Shown here piece after piece: positions 7,178 through 14,408 of a stretch of DNA of 22,699 nt. The stretch is taken from contig DAIUAM010000046.1 of the NCBI GenBank assembly GCA_036847185.1, forward strand, positions 1 to 22,699. Direction: 5' to 3'. Within the stretch, counting starts at the first letter, position 1, and the number at the start of each line of letters is the position of its first letter. The notes beneath the pieces were generated by a model. The model made no database searches. It was not told where the DNA came from and saw only the letters and a program-made list of their open reading frames with translations. A program made the position numbers and the translations under genes. This stretch comes from UBA4738 sp002413305 (GTDB lineage Bacteria > Actinomycetota > UBA4738).

Positions 7178-8331
7178 CCGGCCCCCTTCGGCGTGCGGGC
7201 GAAGGATTCGAGCGGGGAGACCTGGGTGACCTCGACGCCGCGGCGGCGGAGGAGCGCGATCTCGAGCTGGAGCCCCGGCCCGGGCCGGGGCGACAGGATC
7301 AGCGCGGTGCTGTCCCGGCCCAGGCTTCGACCTACCTCACGGAGGACCGGCCCGAGGTCCGACGTCGGTTCGTTCGGCATCATGGCCAGCGCGGCGAACA
7401 GCATCGCCTCGTGGCCGGCCACGGACGACGGGGGCACCCGGATCGGCCCCCGCCCCCGGGTGAAGTGGGTGTTCGCGATCAGCCCCACCCGCCAGCCCGA
7501 CTCGATCGCCAGCCGGGCCAGGAAGCTCGCCCAGCCGATGGTGTTCTCGGCGATCCGCGGATACACCGAATCCCAGAACGGCTCGCCGGCCGCCATGTCC
7601 AGGACGAGGAGCACCTCGGCGCTGCGGGTCGGCTCGAAGATCTTAGTCTGGAGGTTGCCGGTGTGGCCGGTCAGCTTCCAGTGGATCCGGTTCAGCGGGT
7701 CGCCGGGCTCGTACGGGCGGATGCCGCCGAACCGTTCGCGCTGCTCGAACATCCGGGCGGCGGGCGCCGGCGAGCCGAACGGAAGCCGGCGGCGGATGTC
7801 GACCGGCACGCGGATCGTGGGCTGCGGGAGGACCATGACGGCGGTCTCCGGGAACACCTCCCCGCCGATCGGCGCCAGGTCGAACGGGTCGGCGAGCTCC
7901 ATCCGGACCCGATCCAGCCAGTACTCGCCGCGGCGGGAGGTTCGCACCGGGAACTCGAACACGACCTCCGAGCGAGGGCCGAGGAAGAACCGCCGGGAGA
8001 ACCCCCGGATGCTCGTCTCCTGTTCGAGCGCGGGGTGGAGGCCCTGCGGGAGCCACACGGCCATGCGCACGACCGGCACGGGGATCCGTTTGCGGTTCGC
8101 CACGCGGACGACCAGGGTGGTCGGCTCGCGCCCGAACACGCGCGCCGGCGCGAACCGCGCGGTGACTTCGACCCCCCGCCACGCCGCCCAGCTCCACAAC
8201 AGCAGGATCCCCGAGAGCGTGGCCAGGGCGCCGGCGAACAGCAGGAGCCCCACGTTCGCCGTGGCCACGCCGATCCCCAGCAGGACGAACCCGATGACGA
8301 ACAGCAGCCGGCGGCGGTCGGAGGTGTCCAC
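7174..8331 (-). CDS. DUF58 domain protein of a MoxR operon
   Basis: The 385-residue protein begins with two membrane segments (about 9-25 and 27-48), continues with a beta-rich region resembling a domain of unknown function in envelope proteins, and carries the DUF58 hallmark at 204-246: RPYEPGDPLNRIHWKLTG followed by LLVLDM at the start of a vWA-like fold. The family works with MoxR AAA+ ATPases, probably as the substrate-binding or metal-binding partner of the ATPase. The start is a GTG at 8331 (Val-Asp-Thr-Ser), because no in-frame ATG lies close upstream; a weak AGGG precedes it. It starts 27 bases after the moxR stop and overlaps the DUF4129 gene by four bases. Confidence 0.88.
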   Translation of the reverse strand: MDTSDRRRLLFVIGFVLLGIGVATANVGLLLFAGALATLSGILLLWSWAAWRGVEVTARFAPARVFGREPTTLVVRVANRKRIPVPVVRMAVWLPQGLHPALEQETSIRGFSRRFFLGPRSEVVFEFPVRTSRRGEYWLDRVRMELADPFDLAPIGGEVFPETAVMVLPQPTIRVPVDIRRRLPFGSPAPAARMFEQRERFGGIRPYEPGDPLNRIHWKLTGHTGNLQTKIFEPTRSAEVLLVLDMAAGEPFWDSVYPRIAENTIGWASFLARLAIESGWRVGLIANTHFTRGRGPIRVPPSSVAGHEAMLFAALAMMPNEPTSDLGPVLREVGRSLGRDSTALILSPRPGPGLQLEIALLRRRGVEVTQVSPLESFARTPKGAG

Positions 8332-8358
8332 GCCCTACACCAGAGGCCCGGCCGTGGT

Positions 8359-9315
8359 TCAGGCTCCCTGGAACTCGACCGGCACGGGAACGGTTCGAAG
8401 CACCTCGTCCAGGACTTCCTCTGCCCGGCGGTCCCGGATGCGCGCGTCGGTGGTGAGGACCAGGCGGTGGGTGAACAGCGGCGCGGCCAGCGCCTTCACG
8501 TCGTCGGGCAGGACGTAGTCGCGGCCCTCCAGCAGGGCGCGGGCCCGGGCCGCGTCGCCCATGTGCTCGATCGAACGCGGGCTGGCCCCCACCTGCACGT
8601 CCGGGTGGTCGCGCGTGGCCCTGGCCACTGAGACGATGTACTGGCGGACGGGATGTTCGATCTGCACGGCCTGGACCAGGCGCCGGAGGTCGAGCACGTC
8701 CGGCGCGCCGGGGAGCGCGTCGGTGGGCAGGGTCCGGTCCTCACGCCCGACAGTGAGGATGCGTTCCTCTTCGTCCTGGTCCGGGTAGCCGACCCGGACC
8801 TTCAACAGGAACCGGTCGAGCTGCGCCTCGGGCAACGGGAACGTGCCCTCCAGCTCGACCGGGTTCTGGGTGGCCAGGACGAAGAAGGGCTCGGGCAACG
8901 GATAGGTCACGCCATCGACCGTGACCTGGTGCTCCTGCATGGCTTCGAGCAGGCTGGCCTGGGTCTTCGGCGTGGCGCGGTTGATCTCGTCGGCCAGGAG
9001 GACCTGCGTGAAGATCGGCCCGGGGCGGAATTCGAACTCTCGCGATTTGAGGTTGAGGATCGACGTACCGGTGATGTCGCTCGGCATGAGGTCGGGGGTG
9101 AACTGCACGCGCGAGAACTTGAACCCGAGCAGGCCGGCCAGCATGCGGACCAGCGTGGTCTTGCCGACGCCGGGCACGTCGTCGATCAGGATGTGCGAAT
9201 CGGTGAGGATGCCGACCAGCACCAGTCGAAGCGGTTCCCGAACGCCGAAGAGCCGGGCCTCGACGCGCGCACTCAGCGCGGCGAAGAACTGCAGTGCGGC
9301 GTCCGGCTCCAGCAT
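8359..9315 (-). CDS. MoxR-family AAA+ ATPase
   Basis: The 318-residue ATPase has Walker A DVPGVGKTTL (46-55), the MoxR pre-sensor region with VQFTPDLMPSDITG (70-83), Walker B LLADEINR (106-113), and sensor 1 LATQNP (147-152) followed by EGTFPLPEAQLDRFL. The C-terminal lid begins near residue 230. MoxR proteins act as chaperone-like ATPases that mature or insert cofactors into partner proteins, generally with vWA/DUF58 proteins. The ATG at 9315 has a TATCCT box ending 7 bases upstream and no Shine-Dalgarno site, so it probably heads a leaderless operon moxR-DUF58-DUF4129. Length and motifs are normal. The protein partner cannot be deduced. Confidence 0.92.
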   Translation of the reverse strand: MLEPDAALQFFAALSARVEARLFGVREPLRLVLVGILTDSHILIDDVPGVGKTTLVRMLAGLLGFKFSRVQFTPDLMPSDITGTSILNLKSREFEFRPGPIFTQVLLADEINRATPKTQASLLEAMQEHQVTVDGVTYPLPEPFFVLATQNPVELEGTFPLPEAQLDRFLLKVRVGYPDQDEEERILTVGREDRTLPTDALPGAPDVLDLRRLVQAVQIEHPVRQYIVSVARATRDHPDVQVGASPRSIEHMGDAARARALLEGRDYVLPDDVKALAAPLFTHRLVLTTDARIRDRRAEEVLDEVLRTVPVPVEFQGA

Positions 9316-9322
9316 GCGCTCA

Positions 9323-9328
9323 AGGATA
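9323..9328 (-). promoter_or_regulatory. -10 box (TATCCT) for the moxR operon
   Basis: On the minus strand TATCCT ends exactly 7 bases before the moxR ATG, placing the predicted transcription start at the start codon. The inverted repeat CCGAAGTTCGG lies where a regulator or the -35 region would be. Confidence 0.5.
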
Positions 9329-9441
9329 GCCCCGGCTGGGGGCCCGAAGTTCGGCCACGTGGCCGGCCGGGACGCTCACCCCAGTTCTACGCAGCCGAGA
9401 ACGTGGCCGGACTTCTCGCCCGTCTCGGGGCGTGCCGCGTA

Positions 9442-9461
9442 CCGGCCGCTCAGGCGGCCGG
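9442..9461 (-). terminator. GC-rich hairpin after the heme operon
   Basis: CCGGCCGC-TCAG-GCGGCCGG is a perfect 8-bp stem with a 4-base loop, 82 bases past the hemQ stop and before the moxR promoter. It has no U tract, as is common for hairpin terminators in high-GC actinobacteria. Its role as terminator is inferred. Confidence 0.5.
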
Positions 9462-9523
9462 GTGACGCTGCTGTTCGCCAGGCATCTCGGGGATGCCGAC
9501 AAGCGTGGGATCTGCCACCGGGG

Positions 9524-9540
9524 CGAGGGGTTGCCCCTCG
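9524..9540 (-). terminator. Short hairpin directly after hemQ
   Basis: CGAGGGG-TTG-CCCCTCG is a perfect 7-bp stem with a 3-base loop. It begins two bases past the hemQ stop in the direction of transcription. No T run follows, so it may end transcription or protect the 3' end. Confidence 0.45.
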
Positions 9541-9542
9541 GC

Positions 9543-10223
9543 TCAGGCCAGGTCGCGGGCGGCTTCGACGAACTCCTTGCGGATACCCGTGACGAAGGGG
9601 ATCTCCTCCTTCGTGTAGGCCCGGGCCTTCGCGTCACGGAGCCGCCGCAGGCAGTCCACGATCCGCGACACGTCGTCCGATTCGAACGCGAGGATCCATT
9701 CCCAGTCGGAAAGGCCGAACGCGCTGGTGGTGTTCGCCAGGACGTCCGGGAACTCCCGGCCGAGCTCGCCGTGTTCGCGGAGCAAGGCCGATCGCTCCTC
9801 GGCCGGGAGCAGGTACCACTCGATGGTGCGCACGTACGGATACACGCATGCGAACCTCTTCGGCGGGACGCCCTTCACGAACGCCGGGCGGTGGTCCTTG
9901 CTGAACTCGGCTGGCCGAACCACCCCCATGAACGCGTGGGTCAGCTCCAGGCGCCGGCCGAACGCGGTCCGGCGGAACGCCACCAGCAGATCCTGGATGT
10001 CGTCGGGCGACCGCGCCACCCACCACATCATCAGCTCGGCGTCCGGCCGGAACCCCACGGTCGAATACGTCCCCCGGACCTGCACGCGTTCGGACCACTC
10101 CTTCAACAGGATGTCGGCCTCGTGCGCGATCGAATCGAGATCGCTGGGTGGCCGGTTCCGCAGGTCCTCGGTCGACCGGAACACCGGGTAGTACGCGTAG
10201 ACCGCTTCGCTCACTTCGTCCAT
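9543..10223 (-). CDS. hemQ: Coproheme decarboxylase (HemQ/ChdC)
   Basis: This 226-residue chlorite-dismutase-fold protein converts coproheme III to heme b by two oxidative decarboxylations, the last step of the coproporphyrin-dependent heme pathway. The diagnostic actinobacterial motif YPYVRTIEWYLL spans residues 128-139; Tyr128 is the likely catalytic tyrosine by alignment with MYPMS in firmicute enzymes, and His151 in REHGELGR is the likely proximal heme ligand. TYSTVGFRPDAELMMWW (52-68) is also typical. It lacks the Arg of true chlorite dismutases in a recognisable context, so chlorite dismutation is unlikely. The ATG at 10223 overlaps the hemY stop by 13 bases. It is the last gene of the hem operon and is followed by two hairpins. 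Confidence 0.93.
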   Translation of the reverse strand: MDEVSEAVYAYYPVFRSTEDLRNRPPSDLDSIAHEADILLKEWSERVQVRGTYSTVGFRPDAELMMWWVARSPDDIQDLLVAFRRTAFGRRLELTHAFMGVVRPAEFSKDHRPAFVKGVPPKRFACVYPYVRTIEWYLLPAEERSALLREHGELGREFPDVLANTTSAFGLSDWEWILAFESDDVSRIVDCLRRLRDAKARAYTKEEIPFVTGIRKEFVEAARDLA

Positions 10224-11725
10224 CCGAACGCCTCGCTCTCCATCTCGTCGCCGGGCTGAGCCGTGCCCACGCCGTGCAGGTACGACCGGACCCTCCCGGT
10301 CACCTCGCCCGCCTGCCGGACGCAGTCGGCGATGCCGATCCCGTCGTAGGCAGAACCCACCACGAAGACCCCCGGCGTCTTCGCCACCGCGCCCTCGATC
10401 CGGGCCAGGCGTTCGAGATGTCCGACCTCATATTGCGGCATCGCCCGGTTCCATCGCACGACGGTGGCGTCCGCGGGCGCCGCACCCAGCGGCGTGGCCT
10501 GCTGTACCTCGCGGTCGACGGCGGCGACCAACTCCTCGTCGGACAGGTCGAGCGGCGCGGGATCGACGGCGCTCCCCGCGAAGCACCGGACCACGGCCCG
10601 GTCCCCGAACGCATCCGACGGCCACTTCCGCGACAGCCACGTGCAGGCCGTGATCATCCCGTCCTTGGCCGGCACGACGAAGCCGGTCCGGTCCGGCAAC
10701 CGCTCCGCAGTCCCCTCCGGATACACCAGGACCACGACGGCGGTCGAGGCGTACCGGACGGCGTCGAGCTCGACGGCCGCCTCGGGGTTCACCGGCCGGA
10801 GCAGCCGCGCCGATTCGAAGGCCGGGGTGGCCAGGACCACGGCGTCGGCCGTGTGGCGCTCCTCTCCCACCTGCACCACGAACCCGCCGGCCGCGCGCGG
10901 TCCGGGCGGGGGCGGCAGGATGGCCGACACGGGCGACTGCAGGTGGATCCGCGACGGACGGATCGCGTTCTCGAGCGTTTCGACCAGGCGGATCAGGCCT
11001 CCCCAGACCGTGGCGAACATGGGCCCGGCGGCGGCCGGCTTCGCCGCGAGGGATCGGTCCTCGGTGGCGTCGCCCAACCTGGCCGCACCTTTCAGCGAGG
11101 CTCGCGCACCCCGCATCAGGCTGCCGTGATCCCGCTCCCACCGCTGCAGCTCGGGGAAGGTGGCCTGGACCGACAGCCGGTCGACGTCTCCGGCGTGCAG
11201 GCCGGCCAGGAGCGGCGCGACCAGTATGTCGACCGCGTCCCGGCCCATCCGCCGGCCCACCAGCGAACCCAGGGACTCGTCGGCTTCGTCCTTCCGCGGC
11301 CGCTTCCACAGGTCGCCCAGCGCCCGGAGGCGACCCCCGAACGGGAGCCCGGGCCACCGCAGCAGACCCGATGCATCGGACGGGATGCCGAACGCCGACC
11401 TCGCCGGGAAGGGGACCAGCCGGCCCCGGGTCCACACGAACGCGCCGGACGTGCCGGGCACGATCAGTTCGCCGCCCAGGCCGACCTCCTTGCACAGGTC
11501 GACCGCCCACGGCTTGCGGACGACGAACGAGTCCGCGCCGCCTTCGACCAGGATCCCGGCCACCTCGACGGGCCGGAGCTTGCCGCCGGGCTCGCGGCCG
11601 GCTTCCAGGACGGTGACGTCGATCGGGAGACCGTTCGCGCTGCGGACCAGACGGTAGGCGGTGGCGAGCCCGGCGATCCCGGCCCCGACCACCACGACGT
11701 GGCGCCGGGATGCCCCGGGGCTCAT
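10211..11725 (-). CDS. hemY: Coproporphyrinogen III oxidase / protoporphyrinogen oxidase-type flavoprotein (HemY/CgoX)
   Basis: The 504-residue FAD amine-oxidase-fold enzyme opens with the dinucleotide motif VVVGAGIAGLATAYRL (11-26), followed by VTVLEAGREPGGKL and the EGGADSFV segment typical of HemY. The C-terminal FAD contact is GVFVVGSAYDGIGIADCVRQAG, running into GEV. Because the operon carries hemQ and lacks hemF or hemN, its expected substrate is coproporphyrinogen III, oxidised to coproporphyrin III with oxygen, rather than protoporphyrinogen IX. It is predicted soluble or peripherally membrane-bound. The ATG at 11725 overlaps the hemH stop as ATGA. Starting further upstream would run into hemH. 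The length is somewhat above the usual 450-470 residues, mainly in loops and a long C-terminal tail. Confidence 0.92.
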   Translation of the reverse strand: MSPGASRRHVVVVGAGIAGLATAYRLVRSANGLPIDVTVLEAGREPGGKLRPVEVAGILVEGGADSFVVRKPWAVDLCKEVGLGGELIVPGTSGAFVWTRGRLVPFPARSAFGIPSDASGLLRWPGLPFGGRLRALGDLWKRPRKDEADESLGSLVGRRMGRDAVDILVAPLLAGLHAGDVDRLSVQATFPELQRWERDHGSLMRGARASLKGAARLGDATEDRSLAAKPAAAGPMFATVWGGLIRLVETLENAIRPSRIHLQSPVSAILPPPPGPRAAGGFVVQVGEERHTADAVVLATPAFESARLLRPVNPEAAVELDAVRYASTAVVVLVYPEGTAERLPDRTGFVVPAKDGMITACTWLSRKWPSDAFGDRAVVRCFAGSAVDPAPLDLSDEELVAAVDREVQQATPLGAAPADATVVRWNRAMPQYEVGHLERLARIEGAVAKTPGVFVVGSAYDGIGIADCVRQAGEVTGRVRSYLHGVGTAQPGDEMESEAFGWTK

Positions 11726-12708
11726 GCTCCGGACGCGGACGCGGCGAGGTGGTCGCGGATCACCGAGGCCAGCGCGTGGACGAAGGCGGGGTCCGCGTTG
11801 GGCATCTCGGTTCGCTCGAACCGGACGCCGGCGTCCGAGGCCACCTGACGAGCTTCGATGTCGAGGTCGTACAGGATCTCCAGGTGGTCGGAGACGAACC
11901 CGGCCGAGCAGCTGATCACGGCCGGATGTCCGGCGGCGGCCAGGTCGCGGATGACGTCCTCGACCGGCGGACCCCACCATGGATCGGCCGTCCGGCCCGC
12001 GCTCTGCCAGCCGGTCGCGTACTCGGTCAGCCCCAGCCGGCCGGCCACCAGGTCGGCGGTCTCCCGCAGACCCTCGACGTACCGACAGGCCGTCTCGCAC
12101 GCGGGTGAGGTGCAGAGCTTGCAGCGGAGTGTCCCGTCGCCCAGCTGGCGCGTGGGCAGGCTGTGGGCCGAGAACACCACCGCGGCGCCGTCCCGTTCGT
12201 CCTGCGCCAGCCGGCCCAGCGCGTCCGACACCCGACCTGCCAGGAGCTCGACGAATCCCGGATGGTCGAACCACCGCCGGACGAAGGTGAACTCCGGCCC
12301 GCCCCGTTCGACCAGGGCCTTCTCCACCCGTTCGACGTAGGTATCCACCGACATGCCGGACCAGTGCGGGGCCAGCACCAGCCCGACCGCGCGTTCGATG
12401 CCGTCCCGCCGCATCTCCTCCACGCCGTCGGCGATGAAGGGCGGCGAGTGCTTCATGCCAAGGTACCCGCGGAACGCGCCCTGGTCCTCGGCGTTGAGGG
12501 CGTCGACGGCACCACGGGCCTGATCGCGCGTGATGTCGAGCAACGGGAAGCGGTTCCCGATCGCAGCGTACCTGTCCTTCAGCTCCCGGAGGTGCTCGGG
12601 TGAAGGTGGGCGCCCGCCGCGGATGTCCGTGTAGTAGCGCTCCACGTCGTCCGGACCGGCGGCGGTGCCGTAGGCCATGAACAGGACGCCGATCGCGCGT
12701 GAGCTCAC
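11722..12708 (-). CDS. hemH: Coproporphyrin/protoporphyrin ferrochelatase with internal four-Cys insert
   Basis: The 328-residue ferrochelatase inserts Fe2+ into coproporphyrin III (in this operon context). It has an N-terminal strand AIGVLFMAYGT, the catalytic His182 in SAHSLP, the WQSAGRTADPWWGP segment (234-247), and the SDHLEILYDLD motif with Glu277. Between SAHSLP and the following helix there is an insert with Cys196, Cys199, Cys204 and Cys208 (CX2C-X4-C-X3-C). Internal cysteine sets are known to bind [2Fe-2S] in one class of bacterial ferrochelatases, so a cluster is likely. The start is taken as GTG 12708, which overlaps the hemE stop (GTGA) with GGAGG four bases upstream. An internal ATG at 12678 would cut away the first beta strand. 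Confidence 0.92.
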   Translation of the reverse strand: MSSRAIGVLFMAYGTAAGPDDVERYYTDIRGGRPPSPEHLRELKDRYAAIGNRFPLLDITRDQARGAVDALNAEDQGAFRGYLGMKHSPPFIADGVEEMRRDGIERAVGLVLAPHWSGMSVDTYVERVEKALVERGGPEFTFVRRWFDHPGFVELLAGRVSDALGRLAQDERDGAAVVFSAHSLPTRQLGDGTLRCKLCTSPACETACRYVEGLRETADLVAGRLGLTEYATGWQSAGRTADPWWGPPVEDVIRDLAAAGHPAVISCSAGFVSDHLEILYDLDIEARQVASDAGVRFERTEMPNADPAFVHALASVIRDHLAASASGA

Positions 12709-13820
12709 CACGCCTCCTCGCCGTCCTCCATCGGGCGCGCGGTCCGTTCGTGCACCAGGTCCACCAGCTGTTGCAGGGTGGCCACCGGGGTCCCCGGCAG
12801 CACGCCATGCCCCAGGTTGAAGATGTGGCCGGGCCGGCCCGCGGCGCGCCGGAGCACCGCCAGCGCTTTCGCCTCCACGGCTTCCCACGGAGCCAGACAC
12901 GTCGCCGGGTCGAGGTTCCCTTGGATGGCCACGTCGAACCCGACCCGTTCCCACGCCTCGTGCAGCGGCACCCGCCAGTCCACGCCCACGACGTCCGCCC
13001 CGGCCTGCCGCATCAGCGGCAGCAGCTCGCCGGTGCCCACGCCGAAGTGGATCCGCGGCACGCCGACCTCGGCCAGCCCGTCGAAGATGCCCCGCATGGT
13101 GGGCAGGACGAACAGCGTGTAGTCGTCGGGATCGAGGGCCCCCACCCAGCTGTCGAAGATCTGGACCGCCTGCACGCCGGCCGCGACCTGGGCCAGCAGG
13201 AAGGCCAGCACGGCCGCCCCCAGGATCTCCATGAGCATCGCCCACCGTTCGGGATCCCCGTGCATGAACGCCTTCGTCATCTCGTGGTTGCGGGAGGGGC
13301 CGCCTTCGACCAGGTAGCTGGCCAGCGTGAAGGGCGCCCCTGCGAACCCGATCAGGGGGACCGCGAGCTCTTTGCGGAGCATGCGGATGGCCTCCAGCAC
13401 GTACGGCACGTCGGCCTCGGGGTCGAGCGGGCGGAGGCGGCGGAGATCCTCCGGGCCGCGCAGGGGATCGTCGACCAGGGGCCCGACGCCGGGTTCGATC
13501 CGCACGTCCATCCCCATCGCCGCGACCGGGACCATGATGTCGCTGAACAGGATCGCCGCGTCCAGCGGCATGTACTCGAACGGGAGGAGTGTGACCCGCG
13601 TGGCGAGCTCCGGATCGCGGCACATCTCGAGGATGTCCCGGCCCAGCCGCAGCTTTCGATACTCGGGAAGGTAACGGCCGGCTTGCCGCATGAACCAGAC
13701 CGGGGTCCGGTCGACCGGCAGACGGTGGCAGGCCCGAAGGAACCGGTCTCCCGGTCCCGAGCCGGTCGCGGCGGGAGGGTCCGGTGGGAGCTCGACGGGC
13801 TCGTGCGGCGGGTCGCCCAT
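12705..13820 (-). CDS. hemE: Uroporphyrinogen decarboxylase
   Basis: The 371-residue TIM-barrel enzyme removes four carboxyl groups from uroporphyrinogen III to give coproporphyrinogen III. The signature RTPVWFMRQAGRYLPEYR is at residues 38-55, followed by ILFSDIMVP with the active-site aspartate. The sequence LIGFAGAPFTLASYL is the second family signature. The first 25 residues are Pro-rich and lie before the conserved core. The ATG at 13820 has GGAG five bases upstream and a TACCCT box just before it. It is the first gene of the four-gene heme operon and diverges from the Ser-Pro protein. No hemA to hemD genes lie in the window, so earlier steps are encoded elsewhere. Confidence 0.95.
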   Translation of the reverse strand: MGDPPHEPVELPPDPPAATGSGPGDRFLRACHRLPVDRTPVWFMRQAGRYLPEYRKLRLGRDILEMCRDPELATRVTLLPFEYMPLDAAILFSDIMVPVAAMGMDVRIEPGVGPLVDDPLRGPEDLRRLRPLDPEADVPYVLEAIRMLRKELAVPLIGFAGAPFTLASYLVEGGPSRNHEMTKAFMHGDPERWAMLMEILGAAVLAFLLAQVAAGVQAVQIFDSWVGALDPDDYTLFVLPTMRGIFDGLAEVGVPRIHFGVGTGELLPLMRQAGADVVGVDWRVPLHEAWERVGFDVAIQGNLDPATCLAPWEAVEAKALAVLRRAAGRPGHIFNLGHGVLPGTPVATLQQLVDLVHERTARPMEDGEEAW

Positions 13821-13830
13821 AGCGACTCCA

Positions 13831-13836
13831 AGGGTA
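13831..13836 (-). promoter_or_regulatory. -10 box (TACCCT) for the heme operon
   Basis: On the minus strand TACCCT ends 10 bases before the hemE ATG. The transcript would have a leader of only a few bases, although GGAG also lies in this gap. The intergenic space of 96 bases is shared with the divergent Ser-Pro gene. Confidence 0.4.
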
Positions 13837-13902
13837 CAGGGAGGCGCCGAGCGGCGGGCACCCGAGATGCCCTGCTTCCCGGGTGGGGCGTGCGCGAAGG
13901 GC

Positions 13903-13908
13903 TAATGT
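13903..13908 (+). promoter_or_regulatory. -10 box (TAATGT) for the Ser-Pro membrane protein
   Basis: TAATGT fits TANNNT and ends 8 bases before the ATG at 13917. A GGAG lies only two bases before the ATG, too close to work well, so a leaderless transcript is the better reading. Confidence 0.45.
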
Positions 13909-13916
13909 AGGGAGCC

Positions 13917-14396
13917 ATGACACATCTGGTCACCGCGGCGGCGCTTTCGATCGGAGTACTGGGGGCCGTGGTCGTCCTCATCGGCGAGCAGGTCGAACGC
14001 ACGCTGCTGAAGGTGGGCGGCCTGGTCCTGCTCCTGGCAGCTATCGCCGTGGTGGCCGGCATGAAGGCTCAGAACCCGGCGCAGGCGGCCGATCCGAGCG
14101 CCGCGTCGAGTGCGCTGCAGGACGCCTCGCCGTGGTTCTTGCTCTCTCCGTCGCCGAGCCCGTCGCCGTCGCCGATCCCGTCGCCCTCGCCCAAGAAGAA
14201 GCCGAAGCCTTCGCCGTCACCGAGCCCGTCGCCGACCACGATCACCTACCAGCCGCCGCCACTCCCGCCGAGCCCATCGCCGTCGCCGAAGCCGTCGCCT
14301 TCGCCCAGCCCGTCGCCGTCGCCCAGCCCGTCGCCTTCGCCGAGCCCCTCTCCCAGCCCGAGCCCCACCGACAGCCCGACGCCGACCCCGACCTGA
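13917..14396 (+). CDS. Two-helix membrane protein with Ser-Pro repeat tail
   Basis: The 159-residue product has two hydrophobic segments (about 5-23 and 31-49) with a short charged link (GEQVERTLLK), which suggests a membrane hairpin. After an Ala-rich stretch the chain becomes almost pure Ser-Pro from residue 77 to the end, broken by a Lys patch (KKKPKP, about 92-97) and a TTITYQPPPLPP segment. Such Pro-rich tails span the cell wall in Gram-positive bacteria or serve as flexible spacers. There is no homology I can name. It diverges from hemE and converges on the aldo/keto reductase, ending 12 bases from it. The hydrophobic start and the TANNNT box argue that it is real, but the repeat portion is low complexity. 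Confidence 0.65.
   Translation: MTHLVTAAALSIGVLGAVVVLIGEQVERTLLKVGGLVLLLAAIAVVAGMKAQNPAQAADPSAASSALQDASPWFLLSPSPSPSPSPIPSPSPKKKPKPSPSPSPSPTTITYQPPPLPPSPSPSPKPSPSPSPSPSPSPSPSPSPSPSPSPTDSPTPTPT
14145..14393 (+). repeat. Imperfect Ser-Pro coding tandem repeat
   Basis: The DNA consists mostly of TCGCCG and TCGCCC/TCGCCT hexamers with AGCCCG inserted, often forming an 18-base unit (three Ser-Pro pairs). Both Ser codon classes (TCN and AGC) are used, so the repeat is selected as protein or expands by slippage. Length is likely to vary between strains. Confidence 0.75.
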
Positions 14397-14408
14397 CGCG
14401 GGATCGGT

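Larger units (their letters stand above)
9316..9542. other. Intergenic region between the heme and moxR operons
   Basis: This 227-base stretch lies after the heme operon and before moxR, both read on the minus strand. It holds the moxR -10 box, the palindrome GGCCACGTGGCC (9353-9364), the inverted repeat CCGAA-G-TTCGG (9344-9354) and two perfect GC-rich hairpins (9442-9461 and 9524-9540). No coding frame is convincing. Confidence 0.6.

Noticed and set aside
5858..8518. An 886-codon plus-strand frame opposite the DUF4129 and DUF58 genes
   Set aside because: It has no recognisable domain and is composed of Arg, Gly, Pro and Asp repeats. The minus-strand genes have family signatures and operon overlaps.
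9543..10223. True chlorite dismutase
   Set aside because: The motif YPYVRTIEWYLL and the position at the end of a heme operon point to coproheme decarboxylase.
10148..11848. Long plus-strand frame opposite hemY
   Set aside because: Low-complexity translation with no motif, opposite a clear FAD enzyme.
14145..14393. Possible CRISPR-like or satellite array at the Ser-Pro repeat
   Set aside because: Units are 6-18 bases with no spacers and stay in one reading frame, so it is a coding repeat.
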